64,000 nt of DNA from NCEH01 sp002257205 (GCF_043195105.1 NZ_JBAFWO010000004.1); one strand, 5' to 3'. Counted from the first letter of the stretch, positions 43,987-52,850 are shown. Made by a program: numbers and translations. The notes: a model not told the origin generated them from the sequence alone.

Positions 43987-45726
43987 TCACAGGCCCAAGC
44001 CGCGTTTGCGACCGAAGCTCCAGTCGATGCCGTCGTCGCCGCGCTTGACGCCAGAGACGTGTTGCCCGAGCTGCTTTTCGAGGGATGGCGACCAGGGCAC
44101 GAGCTGGAACCCGAGGCCGTCGTCGATCATGGCGAAACGGCCGGAGGCGAGCGCGAAGCGCCGCTGGTAGTTGCCGGCCACATATTCGCCGCTGGCCGCT
44201 TTGTTGAACGGCCGCCCGATCTCGTTCGCCAGCTTGTCGCCGAGCGCATCCAGCTCGCGCTGTCGCAGGGTGCCGATCAGGTTGCGGGCGAAGATAACGC
44301 TGCGGCCCTGCCGTTCGGCGAAACCCTGTTCGATCAGGCGTTCGGCGCGGCGGTCCATGGCGTCGCGCACTTCGACGCCAAAGCCGCCACCGCCGAGCGC
44401 GGTGGGCTCACGGGCGATGGCCTGCCGGTCGAGCCAGGTCGCGCCCGTCGCGGAAATCTGACGCTCGATGGAAAGATCGGAACGCACGGCGAGTGCGACG
44501 CGCCGGCGCCCTTGTGCGTCATCGAATTTGCGCAGTTCGACGATCGATCCTGGCGCGCTGTCTCCGGCGGCGTCGAGATCCGGCAATTTGATGTGATGGG
44601 TGCGGCCGTCGACGCCGTCGACCACGGCATAGGCGGTGCCGTTCAGCTCGTCGTCCAGGCCGCGATCGATCAGACGTCCGACGACGGGAACGTCGAGACT
44701 TTCGCCGGCCAGAACGTAGTTCGCGGCGCCGCGGTCGATGCCGCGTTCGGAAAGGCTGCGATGGATGCGCTTGATGATATCGCCACGCTCGCCCAGTCCC
44801 CGCAGTGTCGCCTCGGCAGTATCGGATATTGCCCACTGGCCGGCGCCGACCTGATCGGCGAGGCTGAGGGATTCCAGCTTGCGCAGGCGCCCGACCTTCA
44901 GCGCATGGAATTCATCAGGTTGGCGGTCGGGGTGCGGGGCGAGATCGATGATGCCGGATTTTCCGCCATCGCGTACAAGCTGACGGTCGAGTTGCGTCCA
45001 GCGCTCGGCCTCGATCTGACGTTCAAGGGAGCGGCGGATATCCAGATCGGTGCGCGGGCCGAGTTCCTGGGTGATGAGGTCACGCGCGCGGTCGCGCATG
45101 CCTTCCTTGATGTAGTCGCGGGAGATGACGAGGTTCTCGCCATCGTCGCGGACTCCGCGCACGATCAGATGGACATGGGGATGCTCGGTGTTCCAGTGAT
45201 CGACGGCGACCCAATCGAGCCTCGTGCCGAGATCCTTTTCCATCTGGCCGACGAGATCGCGGGTGAAGTTCTTGAGGTCGGCCATCTCCAGCGCGTCGTC
45301 GGGTGAGACGATGAAACGGAAATGATGACGGTCATCCTCGCAGCGCTCGGCGAAATCCTTGGGATCGGCATCCTCGGTGCCAGGACCGAACAGCCTGGCC
45401 TTCTCCCCGTCGCGGGTGACGCCCTCGCGGCGCAGATAGCCGAGATGGGCGCCGAGCTTGCCGCGCTGAGTCGCGTGGCGAATGAAGCGGCTCTTGATGA
45501 CGGCGCCGCGCGAGCGTGCGGTGATGAGGCGGTTGGCCTGCACGGACGCGCGCTGTCCCCTGCCGAAGCGCGAGCGATTGTTCGGCCCGATCTTGCCCTT
45601 ACGTGAGACGGAGCCGCCCGCCTTCTGGGCGGCAGCCAGAGCCTGCGAGATGAAAGGGCGGGTGCGCTGTGCGCCAGACGAGCGGATGCGGCCTGGCCGG
45701 ATGCGGAAATCGTCGTCGCTGCTCAT
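43987..45726 (-). CDS. DUF3363 relaxase, VirD2-like (MOBP)
   Basis: A 579-residue relaxase that would nick oriT and stay covalently bound to the 5' end. The likely catalytic tyrosine is in LGAHLGYLRREGVTRDGEKA (about residues 90-110), and the metal-binding HxH motif is DHWNTEHPHVHLIVRGV (about 175-191). The C-terminal half is DUF3363. ATG 45726 (MSSDDDFRIRPGR) is preferred over ATG 45744. The oriT-like region lies 116 bp upstream, as usual for MOBP elements. Confidence 0.93.
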   Translation of the reverse strand: MSSDDDFRIRPGRIRSSGAQRTRPFISQALAAAQKAGGSVSRKGKIGPNNRSRFGRGQRASVQANRLITARSRGAVIKSRFIRHATQRGKLGAHLGYLRREGVTRDGEKARLFGPGTEDADPKDFAERCEDDRHHFRFIVSPDDALEMADLKNFTRDLVGQMEKDLGTRLDWVAVDHWNTEHPHVHLIVRGVRDDGENLVISRDYIKEGMRDRARDLITQELGPRTDLDIRRSLERQIEAERWTQLDRQLVRDGGKSGIIDLAPHPDRQPDEFHALKVGRLRKLESLSLADQVGAGQWAISDTAEATLRGLGERGDIIKRIHRSLSERGIDRGAANYVLAGESLDVPVVGRLIDRGLDDELNGTAYAVVDGVDGRTHHIKLPDLDAAGDSAPGSIVELRKFDDAQGRRRVALAVRSDLSIERQISATGATWLDRQAIAREPTALGGGGFGVEVRDAMDRRAERLIEQGFAERQGRSVIFARNLIGTLRQRELDALGDKLANEIGRPFNKAASGEYVAGNYQRRFALASGRFAMIDDGLGFQLVPWSPSLEKQLGQHVSGVKRGDDGIDWSFGRKRGLGL

Positions 45727-45841
45727 GAGCGAAGCCCCGCACATCGCATCAAGATGCGGAAATCATTCAAAAAGCGGTAAAGCCGCGAGGAGCGCCAATC
45801 AGGCGCACCTCGCGAGATCGCCTCATAATTCCTTGAAAAAC

Positions 45842-45897
45842 CACAACCGAACAGAAGGGCACATCGCGCCCCTTTATCCTGCCATCGTTCGGTTGTG
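45842..45897. other. Candidate oriT with IncP-like nic site
   Basis: An 11-bp perfect inverted repeat, CACAACCGAAC (45842-45852) and GTTCGGTTGTG (45887-45897), encloses a smaller hairpin (AGGGC with GCGCCCCT) and then TATCCTGCC at 45875-45883. TATCCTG followed by C is the nic consensus of IncP-type MOBP plasmids, placing the nick after G45881 on the plus strand. The site lies between the relaxase and transglycosylase genes, a usual oriT position. This is recognised by pattern, not tested. Confidence 0.75.
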
Positions 45898-45970
45898 CTT
45901 CCTCGCTCCCCCTGCCATCCCGCCCATCCTGACCGGAATCTCGCCACGCTGCGCCATACCGCGAAAAGCC

Positions 45971-46756
45971 TCATTGCGGGTCTCCTGCATCTGACCGGGC
46001 GACGAACAGGCCGCCCGACCGTGGCGCCATGCCCGAAACCACGCGCGCCGGAGTTGCTGTCCGGCTGTCATTCGGGCGCGTTTCGGATGCGGCCGGATCA
46101 ACCGCCGATGCACCATCCATGCGACCGATGAAGAGCGGCGCGCGCGTCCAGGTTCGTGGATCGGCGGCAGCGACGACGACAGCGCCGGGGGCGGCGGGAG
46201 TGATTTCGCGTGCACCGACAAGGGGAGCGAGCGTAGCGACATAGGCGCGGGTTTCAGCCGGCAGGGGGCGGCCTGCGAGGTATTCCTCGTAGCGACCGGG
46301 ACCGGCATTATAGGCAGCCAGAAAGCCGGGCGAACCGTAGCGGTCGTGCATCTCTCGCAGGTAAGCCGTGCCCGCGAGGATGTTGTCGCGCGGGTCGTAA
46401 GGATCGGTGCCGAGCCGATAGCGGGCGCGAAGTTCGGCCCATGTGTCGGGCATGACCTGCATCAGGCCCATCGCGCCGGCTGACGATATGGCCTGCACAT
46501 CACCGGCGCTTTCGACGCGGCGCACGGCGCGTATCCAGTGTTCGGGAATGCCGAACCGCAGCGAAGCTTCGGTGACGAAGGCGGCATGTGGATCAGCGAC
46601 GGACAGTCGCGTCACCGTCACGCTCTGCGCTTGGGTAACGACGGGCGGCGCAACGGTGAGAAGAAGGCCGGAAAGGAGAAGGAGGGGGATGCGTCGGACG
46701 GCGGGAAGCCGTCCGATCGCAGTAATGATGGCGGGCTTTGTGTGGGAGAGCGGCAT
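45971..46756 (-). CDS. Lytic transglycosylase, VirB1-like
   Basis: A 261-residue secreted muramidase that opens the cell wall for the channel. A signal peptide ends around TQAQS. The SLT domain has the catalytic Glu in RRVESAGDVQAISSAGAMGL, then MQVMPDTWAELR and FLAAYNAGPGRYEEY. The C-terminal 90 residues are low complexity. The DUF736 gene lies 3 bp upstream. Confidence 0.93.
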   Translation of the reverse strand: MPLSHTKPAIITAIGRLPAVRRIPLLLLSGLLLTVAPPVVTQAQSVTVTRLSVADPHAAFVTEASLRFGIPEHWIRAVRRVESAGDVQAISSAGAMGLMQVMPDTWAELRARYRLGTDPYDPRDNILAGTAYLREMHDRYGSPGFLAAYNAGPGRYEEYLAGRPLPAETRAYVATLAPLVGAREITPAAPGAVVVAAADPRTWTRAPLFIGRMDGASAVDPAASETRPNDSRTATPARVVSGMAPRSGGLFVARSDAGDPQ

Positions 46757-46759
46757 CGG

Positions 46760-47098
46760 TCAATCCCGCTCGCCGCGCTTGGGCTGGCGGTTCCAGTACA
46801 GCGACCATGAAGTATCGTCGTCGCCATTCCGGAACAGGTTGGCGCGGAATGGCTGAGCGAGAACGGGATCGTCGATCAGCAGGGAGAGGTAGTCTCCCGC
46901 CTTGTCGCCTGTGCGCTTCCATGCGGCTCCGATCTCGGGTGCGCCGTCGTCTCCACCGTGAAGAACGCGATAGTCGGGCGCGTTCTCGGCATCCGATGGT
47001 TCTGCCGGAACGATGGTGAGTTCACGGTAGAGGGTTAGCGTGTGGATGCGCCCGGAAAAGCCCGTGTCCTCGCGGGTGAATTGACCGATCTGTGGCAT
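46760..47098 (-). CDS. DUF736 family protein
   Basis: A 112-residue soluble protein with the DUF736 layout: MPQIGQFTREDTGFSGRIHT at the start, GAAWKRTGDKAGDYLSLLID in the middle and NLFRNGDDDTSWSLYWNR near the end. DUF736 is common on alphaproteobacterial conjugative elements; its function is unknown. ATG 47098 follows AGGAACC. Confidence 0.92.
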   Translation of the reverse strand: MPQIGQFTREDTGFSGRIHTLTLYRELTIVPAEPSDAENAPDYRVLHGGDDGAPEIGAAWKRTGDKAGDYLSLLIDDPVLAQPFRANLFRNGDDDTSWSLYWNRQPKRGERD

Positions 47099-47165
47099 GG
47101 GTGGTTCCTTTCTGTTGCGGTGATGAGAGGACTGGCGAGCGGTGTGCCCGCCGTCGGCGGGGCGT

Positions 47166-47711
47166 TCACCGCGTTGACGCGCGCCATTCGAAGCGACCTT
47201 CGCCGTCATTGTCGGTCCACAGGGGAACCGCGCGGCCGATGATCGATGCTGACGGGATCGGCCCGAAATACCGGCCATCGAGGCTGTCCCGAACTTCCCA
47301 ATTCATCAGGAAGATTTCGCCGTCGACGATGCGGCGGCAGCCCTGCCAGACCGGCAGCGGCCGACCGATCCGGTCGCGCACGAGGGCATCGCCCATCTCG
47401 ATCCCGTCGACCGTGACAGTGAGGCTGGTGCGGCAGACCGTCTGTCCTGGCAGGCCGAGGACGCGCTTCAGCAATGGCGTGCCGCGGGGCAGGTAGCCGC
47501 TGTCAGCAAGGAAGGCCGCGATCGGTTCCGGTGCATCGACGGCGACCAGATCGGTCACGTCGAGATGGTCGGCCGACCGCACGGTGTAAAAGCCGATCGG
47601 CGCACTGGCGCTGGCGTTCCAGATCAGCTTCGGCGCGATGGATACGAACGACAGGCCCGCGACGGCTAAGACGGAGAAATACGTCGTCATGACGTAGCCG
47701 AAGCGGGTCAT
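47166..47711 (-). CDS. traF: TraF-type S26 peptidase
   Basis: A 181-residue membrane protease of family S26. An N-terminal helix is followed by SAPIGFYTV, containing the likely nucleophile Ser, and by the Lys base in PLLKRVLGLPGQTV. The end FGPIPSASIIGRAVPLW is typical. TraF processes and cyclises the TrbC pilin in IncP plasmids. It overlaps the DUF2840 gene by 4 bp. Confidence 0.92.
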   Translation of the reverse strand: MTRFGYVMTTYFSVLAVAGLSFVSIAPKLIWNASASAPIGFYTVRSADHLDVTDLVAVDAPEPIAAFLADSGYLPRGTPLLKRVLGLPGQTVCRTSLTVTVDGIEMGDALVRDRIGRPLPVWQGCRRIVDGEIFLMNWEVRDSLDGRYFGPIPSASIIGRAVPLWTDNDGEGRFEWRASTR

Positions 47712-48226
47712 GGTGCGGTCCTCCGGCGCAGCAGGAACGCCCGATGTTGTTCGGCGGTGTAGGCGCGCGGCTCATGTCCTGCGGTCAGCCGGTTGTGAAC
47801 ATGCCGCCAATGGTCGGGCGAGACGTCGACCGGATCGATACCCGTCGCCTCGATGGCGTCGATCAGGTGCAGTACCCGTTCGACCTTCGGCCAGCCGTCG
47901 ATCCTGAGCAGGATTTCGCCGCCGGGGCGCACGAAGGGCAGCGTCTGGAACGGCTCGCCCGTGTCAACAGCACGCACGATGTCGATGCGCGAGATGATCG
48001 TGCCGTAGTCGTTCGACGCCCAGCGGACGAAGGCGAAGAGGCTGTTGGGCGCAAAGCCGACGACACGCCGCCTGCGGTCGAGGATCTGGTCGTAGCTCTG
48101 GCGACCGAACCTGATCCAGTGCTCGATCTTCTTCTCAACCCATGTCAGTTCGACGAGAGTGGTGAAAGGTGCGGGGCTGGCCGGTGACGGGCCGCCGCGC
48201 ACGCGGGGAGCCGCGTTGCTGGTCAT
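47708..48226 (-). CDS. DUF2840 family protein
   Basis: A 172-residue protein with TLVELTWVEKKIEHWIRFGR and the repeated basic pattern RRRRVVGFAPNSLFAFVRWA, matching DUF2840. It is regularly located between the RHH gene and traF in this ICE type. Function unknown; DNA or membrane contacts are both possible. Confidence 0.9.
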   Translation of the reverse strand: MTSNAAPRVRGGPSPASPAPFTTLVELTWVEKKIEHWIRFGRQSYDQILDRRRRVVGFAPNSLFAFVRWASNDYGTIISRIDIVRAVDTGEPFQTLPFVRPGGEILLRIDGWPKVERVLHLIDAIEATGIDPVDVSPDHWRHVHNRLTAGHEPRAYTAEQHRAFLLRRRTAP

Positions 48227-48477
48227 TTGGGGTCTCCTGACGGGGGTGGGAACTCGCGCGCGAGCAGATCGCGGAGCATGTCGGCGACGGTTACGCCGCG
48301 CTGGAAGGCCGCGATCTTGATGCGGCCGCGCAGGTCGGGCGTGACGTCGATTGTCAGCCGGGCGGTGAAGCCGCCGTCCTGCGCCGGCGCAATGGCTGGA
48401 GGTTCGGACGCCTTGATCCAGCTCTCGGGATCGGCGGGCCGGGCGGCGAAGCCGCGCCTTGGTGCAGGCTTGGTCAT
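48223..48477 (-). CDS. Ribbon-helix-helix protein near parA
   Basis: An 84-residue protein ending in an RHH unit, FTARLTIDVTPDLRGRIKIA then FQRGVTVADMLRDLLAREF. Its place directly after parA suggests a ParB-like or autorepressor partner in partition, which is inference from order. Confidence 0.8.
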   Translation of the reverse strand: MTKPAPRRGFAARPADPESWIKASEPPAIAPAQDGGFTARLTIDVTPDLRGRIKIAAFQRGVTVADMLRDLLAREFPPPSGDPK

Positions 48478-48508
48478 GACCTGCCTCCGTCGTGGAATGG
48501 CAGGGTCG

Positions 48509-49147
48509 TCATGGCGCGAGCCTCCCGACTTCGGTGGCGAACGCAGCGATCTCGCGGGCGGCCATGCTGTAGGTATCCGCCTCGAAAACCAGGCGGCCGG
48601 ATTGCGCCCTGTCGGCGAAGGCGACGCGCTGGCCGATTGTTGCGGAAAGCACCGGCGGATCGTGATCGGCCAACTTCTCGGCAGTCTCGCGGGCGATGAC
48701 GGTGCGCGCGGCGCAACGGTTCAGCACAAAGCGGGCGGCAAGCTCGGGCCGGTAAACGCGCGCCTCGGCGATCAGCGCCAGCATCTCGGCTGAAGCCCAG
48801 CCGTCAAACGGCGAGGGCTGCACAGGAATCAACACGAGGTCGGCCGCGAGCAGAGCCGAGCGCATCAGCCCGGCGACACCCGGCGGACCATCGATGACGA
48901 TGTGATCGGCGTTGCGGGCCAGCTCGGGGGCTTCACGGTGAAGGGTGTCGCGCGCCAGACCGACGATACTGAACAGGCGTGGCAGGCCTTCACGCGCCCG
49001 CTGCTGCGACCAGTCGAGCGACGAGCCTTGCGGGTCGGCATCGATCAGGGTGACGCGCTTGCCTTCGTTGGCCCATTGACCGGCGAGATGCAGCGCCAGC
49101 GTCGTCTTGCCGACGCCGCCTTTTTGATTGAGGAGCGCCACGATCAT
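48509..49147 (-). CDS. parA: ParA-family ATPase
   Basis: A 212-residue deviant Walker-type ATPase: NQKGGVGKTTLALHLAGQWA (residues 7-26), DADPQGSSLDWSQQR, and IVIDGPPGVAGLMRS. It would help keep the excised circular form, or act at relocation of the transfer complex. The start codon overlaps the original repA stop, showing the two genes were adjacent before the IS110 insertion. Confidence 0.92.
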   Translation of the reverse strand: MIVALLNQKGGVGKTTLALHLAGQWANEGKRVTLIDADPQGSSLDWSQQRAREGLPRLFSIVGLARDTLHREAPELARNADHIVIDGPPGVAGLMRSALLAADLVLIPVQPSPFDGWASAEMLALIAEARVYRPELAARFVLNRCAARTVIARETAEKLADHDPPVLSATIGQRVAFADRAQSGRLVFEADTYSMAAREIAAFATEVGRLAP

Positions 49148-49281
49148 CGTGTGCCCCCGCTCTCGCGGCCGGTGCGCAAGCGGAGGATGTCTCCGATCTG
49201 CATCGGCCCGGCAGGTCCGTTAGGGCGCCCGCTGTCGCGGTTGTTCACAGCCCTATTTTCAAAAGAAGAGTTAGCTGGGGT
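49144..49281 (-). pseudogene. repA: repA 3' end, cut off by the IS110-family insertion
   Basis: Forty-five codons ending GPAGPMQIGDILRLRTGRE plus SGGTR and stop. Joined to the 5' part at the shared Val codon, they give an unbroken reading across ESSLTV and TPANSSFENR, so this is the original RepA C-terminus, now without a start. Confidence 0.85.
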
Positions 49282-49389
49282 AACTGTTTCTGTTCTCGTC
49301 GCGTGTGAGGAAAGCGCCTCTTGCCATACCGTGAACGGTGATCTGACCGGCTTGCGCCGGTCCACCACCAACCGGAATGGAGAGAGACG

Positions 49390-50448
49390 ATGGACTACTT
49401 TGCTGGACTGGATGTTTCCCTTGAGATGACGAGCATCTGCATCGTGGATGCTGACGGGATCGTGCTGAAGGAGGCGAAGGTTGCTTCCGAACCGGACGAT
49501 CTTGTCGCGTTCTTCGCGCAGTGCGGCATGGTGATGAAGCGGATCGGCCTTGAAGCCGGCGCTTCGTCGCAATGGCTTTACGGCCGCCTGTCCGAAGCCG
49601 GTTTGCCGGTCGTGTGCATCGAGACGCGGCATGCCAAGGCGGCGCTGTCGGCCATGCCGAACAAGACCGACCGCAACGATGCGCGCGGGATCGCCAACAT
49701 CATGCGCACCGGCTGGTTCCGCGCCGTGCATGTGAAGACGCAGACTGCGCAGGAACTGCGCTTCCTGCTGGTGGCCAGGCAGACGCTGGTTCGCAAGCTG
49801 ATGGATATCGAACTGGCGATCAGAGGCATGCTGCGCAGCTTCGGTCTGAAGATGGGCGTGGTATCCAAGCGCAACTTCGAGGCGCGCGTTCTGGAACTCG
49901 CCGGCGACCGTGCGATGCTGATGCGGGCGCTCAATCCGATGCTGACCGCGAGGCGCGCTCTGGCTGTTGAATACATCAACCTGCAAAAGGTGGCGATGGA
50001 CTTCGCCCGTGACGACGAGGTGTGCCACCGGCTGATGACCGTTCCCGGCGTCGGCCCCATCGTGGCACTGACCTATCGTGCGACCATCGATGTGCCGTCG
50101 CGGTTCCGACGCTCGAAGTCTGTCGGCGCGCATCTCGGCCTGACGCCGCGCGCCTGGCAGTCCGGCGAGGTCGACTGGAATGGGCGAGTGTCCAAGAGTG
50201 GTGATGCGATGGCACGGGCGGCGCTCTACGAAGCGGCACATGTCCTGCTTATCAGGGTGAAACGGTGGTCGTCCCTGAAGGCATGGGGGATGCGACTGGT
50301 GAAGAACCGAGGCCATAAACGCGCCGTCACCGCGCTCGCGCGCCGGATGGCCGTGCTGATGCACCGCATCTGGGTCGAGGGGACCACGTTCATCTGGAAA
50401 ACGGGTGACGGCCAGGCAATCGCGCCAAAGCCCGTTCCCGGCGCTTAA
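49390..50448 (+). CDS. IS110-family DEDD transposase
   Basis: A 352-residue RNA-guided recombinase. The RuvC-like domain has YFAGLDVSLEMTSICIVDAD (first Asp), IGLEAGASSQWLY (Glu) and NKTDRNDARGIANIM (Asp pair). The Tnp domain has MTVPGVGPIVALTYRATIDV and the serine region VSKSGDAMARAALYEAA. GGAGAG precedes ATG 49390. It looks intact and so possibly active. It differs clearly from the transposase at the right edge. Confidence 0.95.
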   Translation: MDYFAGLDVSLEMTSICIVDADGIVLKEAKVASEPDDLVAFFAQCGMVMKRIGLEAGASSQWLYGRLSEAGLPVVCIETRHAKAALSAMPNKTDRNDARGIANIMRTGWFRAVHVKTQTAQELRFLLVARQTLVRKLMDIELAIRGMLRSFGLKMGVVSKRNFEARVLELAGDRAMLMRALNPMLTARRALAVEYINLQKVAMDFARDDEVCHRLMTVPGVGPIVALTYRATIDVPSRFRRSKSVGAHLGLTPRAWQSGEVDWNGRVSKSGDAMARAALYEAAHVLLIRVKRWSSLKAWGMRLVKNRGHKRAVTALARRMAVLMHRIWVEGTTFIWKTGDGQAIAPKPVPGA

Positions 50449-50696
50449 GGCCGTCTGCCTGTCATCCCCATGGATGCCGCCTGACATAGGCTGAAAGTTC
50501 CGCTGCGGCGGAGAGATGTCCCCCGAGGGGACGAGGGTTCGGGTGAGTGCGTTTAGAATCTTGTCCGCATCGCATTCTGCGACCGCGAAGACGCGAGTTA
50601 GCTTGGCCGCCCGACCTTCCGATCCCTGCTTGTGGCGACCACGATGTCGACCACGGAAAGAAGCGTGAGCCGCTCGGGGTGATGTCGATGATCCGC
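50449..50696 (+). ncRNA. Possible bridge RNA region of the IS110-family element
   Basis: The non-coding right end of the IS, from the transposase stop to about 50835, is the expected place for the bridge RNA in the IS1111 group. I see no protein gene on the plus strand. Structure and ends cannot be fixed by eye. The minus strand of 50697-50848 carries the aberrant tail of broken repA. Confidence 0.35.
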
Positions 50697-51845
50697 TCAT
50701 GGCGTGTCCTCCGGCTTGATGCCTGGAATCCACGGAAGACGGACAGATCGGGATGGCTCATGCGTAGCGTGTTGCGAACACCCACGATCACTGCCAAGAT
50801 GATCGCGGATGGCACTGGGCGCGTGCTTCACACCCACAGAAACAGTTAAAGAAGATTCTGAGTTAGACTCTAAGTTAAGGGTCGGAATCGCCGTTTCGGG
50901 CCAAAGGGTTAACTGCGATCCGTGCGTGCGAAGTCCCGATAGTGCTGCGTGTGAAGTCCCGATACCGTTTGCGTGCGAAGTCCCGAGTGCTTCCACATGG
51001 TTATCCACAGGGCCTGTGGATAACTCGGCGGGCAGGATTCTGAGCAGTTCGCGCCGGCCCTGTCGCTCGATGCGCAGGCGATAGCCGGGCAGCGGCTGGC
51101 GAATGGCAATGCGCCGAATCTGGAGCGCGAAGTCGGAGACGCGCACCAGGCTTCCGGATTTCTCATGGAGATGAGCGATCTCGAACGCCCAGCCGTTGGG
51201 CTGGCGGCCGGCGTGCTTGCGGGCGACCCGATAGAGCCAGCGCTCGATGCCGCCGGTGAGCCGGAAATAGGCCGCGTCGATGGCCAGAACGAGCGTCCGG
51301 TCGGTGACGCCGCGATAGAACCAGTCGGGCAGGACGAACTCCATGCCTTCGACACGGCCGTCGTTGCGGGTCAGTTCCTCCCATTCGTTGATCCAGGAGA
51401 ACTGGTGTCGGCGCCAATGCTCACTGTTTCGGATCGTCGTGCGGATAGAGGTCGATTGCAGGCGCGACAGCGCACCCTTGAGCAGGCGGTAGTCGCGGGC
51501 GCCGGTCTCGCGTCCCGTGGCCATCAGGAGCTGGTAGGGCGTGAAGCGCAGGAAGCGCGAGGTCTTGAGGCCGAGGTTCTCGGCTTCGACGATCTGGCTA
51601 GCGGCCCAGATCAGCACGTCGGCGTCCCAGATGGTCGCCATGCCGTGTTCCGGCACGGCGAAGACCTCGACGCGGACGTCGCCGGTTTCGTAGAGGATCG
51701 GCACGACACGCTTGGCCTTGGCCAGCGAGAAGAAGGGGCGTTCCATGAGATCGCGCTGGTCGCGCGGGCTGGCGTCGCCGGTGGCTACGATGAAGGGATC
51801 GAGCTTGCTCCGCTCGCTGGAGGTGATGAGGCGACGCCGTGACAT
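50697..51845 (-). CDS. repA: RepA replication initiator, C-terminus replaced by IS sequence
   Basis: A replication initiator A family protein. The core is intact: LMERPFFSLAKAKRVVPIL (residues 35-53), WDADVLIWAASQIVEAENLG and LTGGIERWLYRVARKHAG. The first 335 codons are original. The frame then enters the IS and stops after 47 foreign codons, while the original last 45 lie beyond the IS at 49144-49281. GAGGAG lies ahead of ATG 51845. It probably drives replication of the excised element. The lost tail is low complexity, so function may survive. Confidence 0.88.
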   Translation of the reverse strand: MSRRRLITSSERSKLDPFIVATGDASPRDQRDLMERPFFSLAKAKRVVPILYETGDVRVEVFAVPEHGMATIWDADVLIWAASQIVEAENLGLKTSRFLRFTPYQLLMATGRETGARDYRLLKGALSRLQSTSIRTTIRNSEHWRRHQFSWINEWEELTRNDGRVEGMEFVLPDWFYRGVTDRTLVLAIDAAYFRLTGGIERWLYRVARKHAGRQPNGWAFEIAHLHEKSGSLVRVSDFALQIRRIAIRQPLPGYRLRIERQGRRELLRILPAELSTGPVDNHVEALGTSHANGIGTSHAALSGLRTHGSQLTLWPETAIPTLNLESNSESSLTVSVGVKHAPSAIRDHLGSDRGCSQHATHEPSRSVRLPWIPGIKPEDTP

Positions 51846-51855
51846 ATACGGCTCC

Positions 51856-52137
51856 TCAACGGTACGAACGCGCGCCGCGCTCGGGCGCATCGTCTTCGCG
51901 GCGTTTCGCGGGAAGGACCGAGCCGGACGGATCGGAGGTCGAGGTGACGGCGCCGCGGTTGGCCCAGGCCTGCAAGTCCTCAATCGAATAGACGACGCGG
52001 CCTCCAAGTTTCCGGTAGGCGGGGCCTGTGCCATAGGTCCGGTGTTTTTCCAGCGTCCGACCGGACAGGCTGAGGAAACGGGCAGCTTCAGGGGTGCGAA
52101 GGTAGCGCGGTGGTAAACCGGCGAGATTGGGGGACAT
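51856..52137 (-). CDS. AlpA/HTH protein upstream of repA
   Basis: A 93-residue protein with the excisionase-type helix-turn-helix: PRYLRTPEAARFLSLSGRTL then EKHRTYGTGPAYRKLGGRVV. It lies 10 bp before repA and is probably co-transcribed with it. A protein of this type regularly heads the repA-parA operon in related elements, where it may act as operon regulator. It is distinct in sequence from the AlpA-like gene at 18999. Confidence 0.87.
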   Translation of the reverse strand: MSPNLAGLPPRYLRTPEAARFLSLSGRTLEKHRTYGTGPAYRKLGGRVVYSIEDLQAWANRGAVTSTSDPSGSVLPAKRREDDAPERGARSYR

Positions 52138-52274
52138 GATCGGGCCTCCGTGGGGGTCGTTGGGGCCGCTGACTGTCAGCGGCGGACGAAGGCCAGGGTG
52201 GCGAAGTGCAACCGCGAGGGGGGAGTGCGAACTTAGGGGGGCCTAAAATCGCACACCCCGGATCGAGCGGCCGG

Positions 52275-52850
52275 TTACGAACGGCGGCGATGGCGCAGAA
52301 GTTTGCGGTAGTCGCTGTCGATCATGGCAAACCCGTCCTTGACGAGATCCATGGTTGCGTCGCGTAGCGCGGAGGTTTTCCAGGGCTCGGCCGCAACGCG
52401 CGCGACGCCGAAGATCACTTCGGCGATCTCGCGATAGTCGGCATGGTTCACCCGGCCATCGGCGGCGCGCAGCATGTTCTTCAGCCTGCGCCGTTGCTGC
52501 GAGGTCAAACGGGTATCGGTCGGAACGGGAAGGTGATGCAGATGACGCCAGAGCCGTATCAGCGCCTGAATGCGGTCGAGACCGTCGGCTCCGAGTGGCA
52601 CCAGAGCGGCCAGAGGCCGATCGGGTGAAAGCTCTGCCTGGATGATTATCTGGATAGCGGGGGAAATCCCCTGATGGAGCAGATGAAGGCCTTCGGGGGT
52701 GGTGCGCCGTTTCGCCTCCGCCAGGTCGGCGAGGGTCTTGGCCGTCTCATCTGGCGACATTGTATCGAGGGCCAGGTGGAGGACGCTGGTGTCGATCTCT
52801 GGAAGCCAGAAGACGGTCTCGTCAGCACTGCTTAGGCTTGGCCGGGCGGC
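52275..52850 (-). CDS. DUF2285 part of an FseA-like activator (needs a +1 shift)
   Basis: These 191 codons carry VFWLPEIDTSVLHLALDTMS followed by the DUF2285 helix-turn-helix (TSQQRRRLKNMLRAADGRVN, then HADYREIAEVIFGVARVAAE). No good ATG with a ribosome site begins this frame. A one-base forward step at UUU-C (52854-52851) from the DUF6499 frame upstream gives a single 256-residue protein. In ICEMlSym(R7A) the activator FseA is made exactly this way, by a programmed +1 frameshift joining DUF6499 and DUF2285 parts. I therefore read this as an FseA-like master activator of excision and transfer. Confidence 0.75.
   Translation of the reverse strand, partial: AARPSLSSADETVFWLPEIDTSVLHLALDTMSPDETAKTLADLAEAKRRTTPEGLHLLHQGISPAIQIIIQAELSPDRPLAALVPLGADGLDRIQALIRLWRHLHHLPVPTDTRLTSQQRRRLKNMLRAADGRVNHADYREIAEVIFGVARVAAEPWKTSALRDATMDLVKDGFAMIDSDYRKLLRHRRRS

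Larger units (their letters stand above)
49281..50848. mobile_element. IS110-family element inserted in repA
   Basis: Perfect 13-bp inverted repeats, TAACTGTTTCTGT (49281-49293) and ACAGAAACAGTTA (50836-50848), bound about 1.56 kb. The transposase occupies 49390-50448, leaving about 110 bp on the left and about 400 bp on the right. Short terminal or subterminal repeats and a long right end suggest the IS1111 group, in which the right end encodes the bridge RNA. The apparent target duplication is at most a few bases. Confidence 0.85.
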
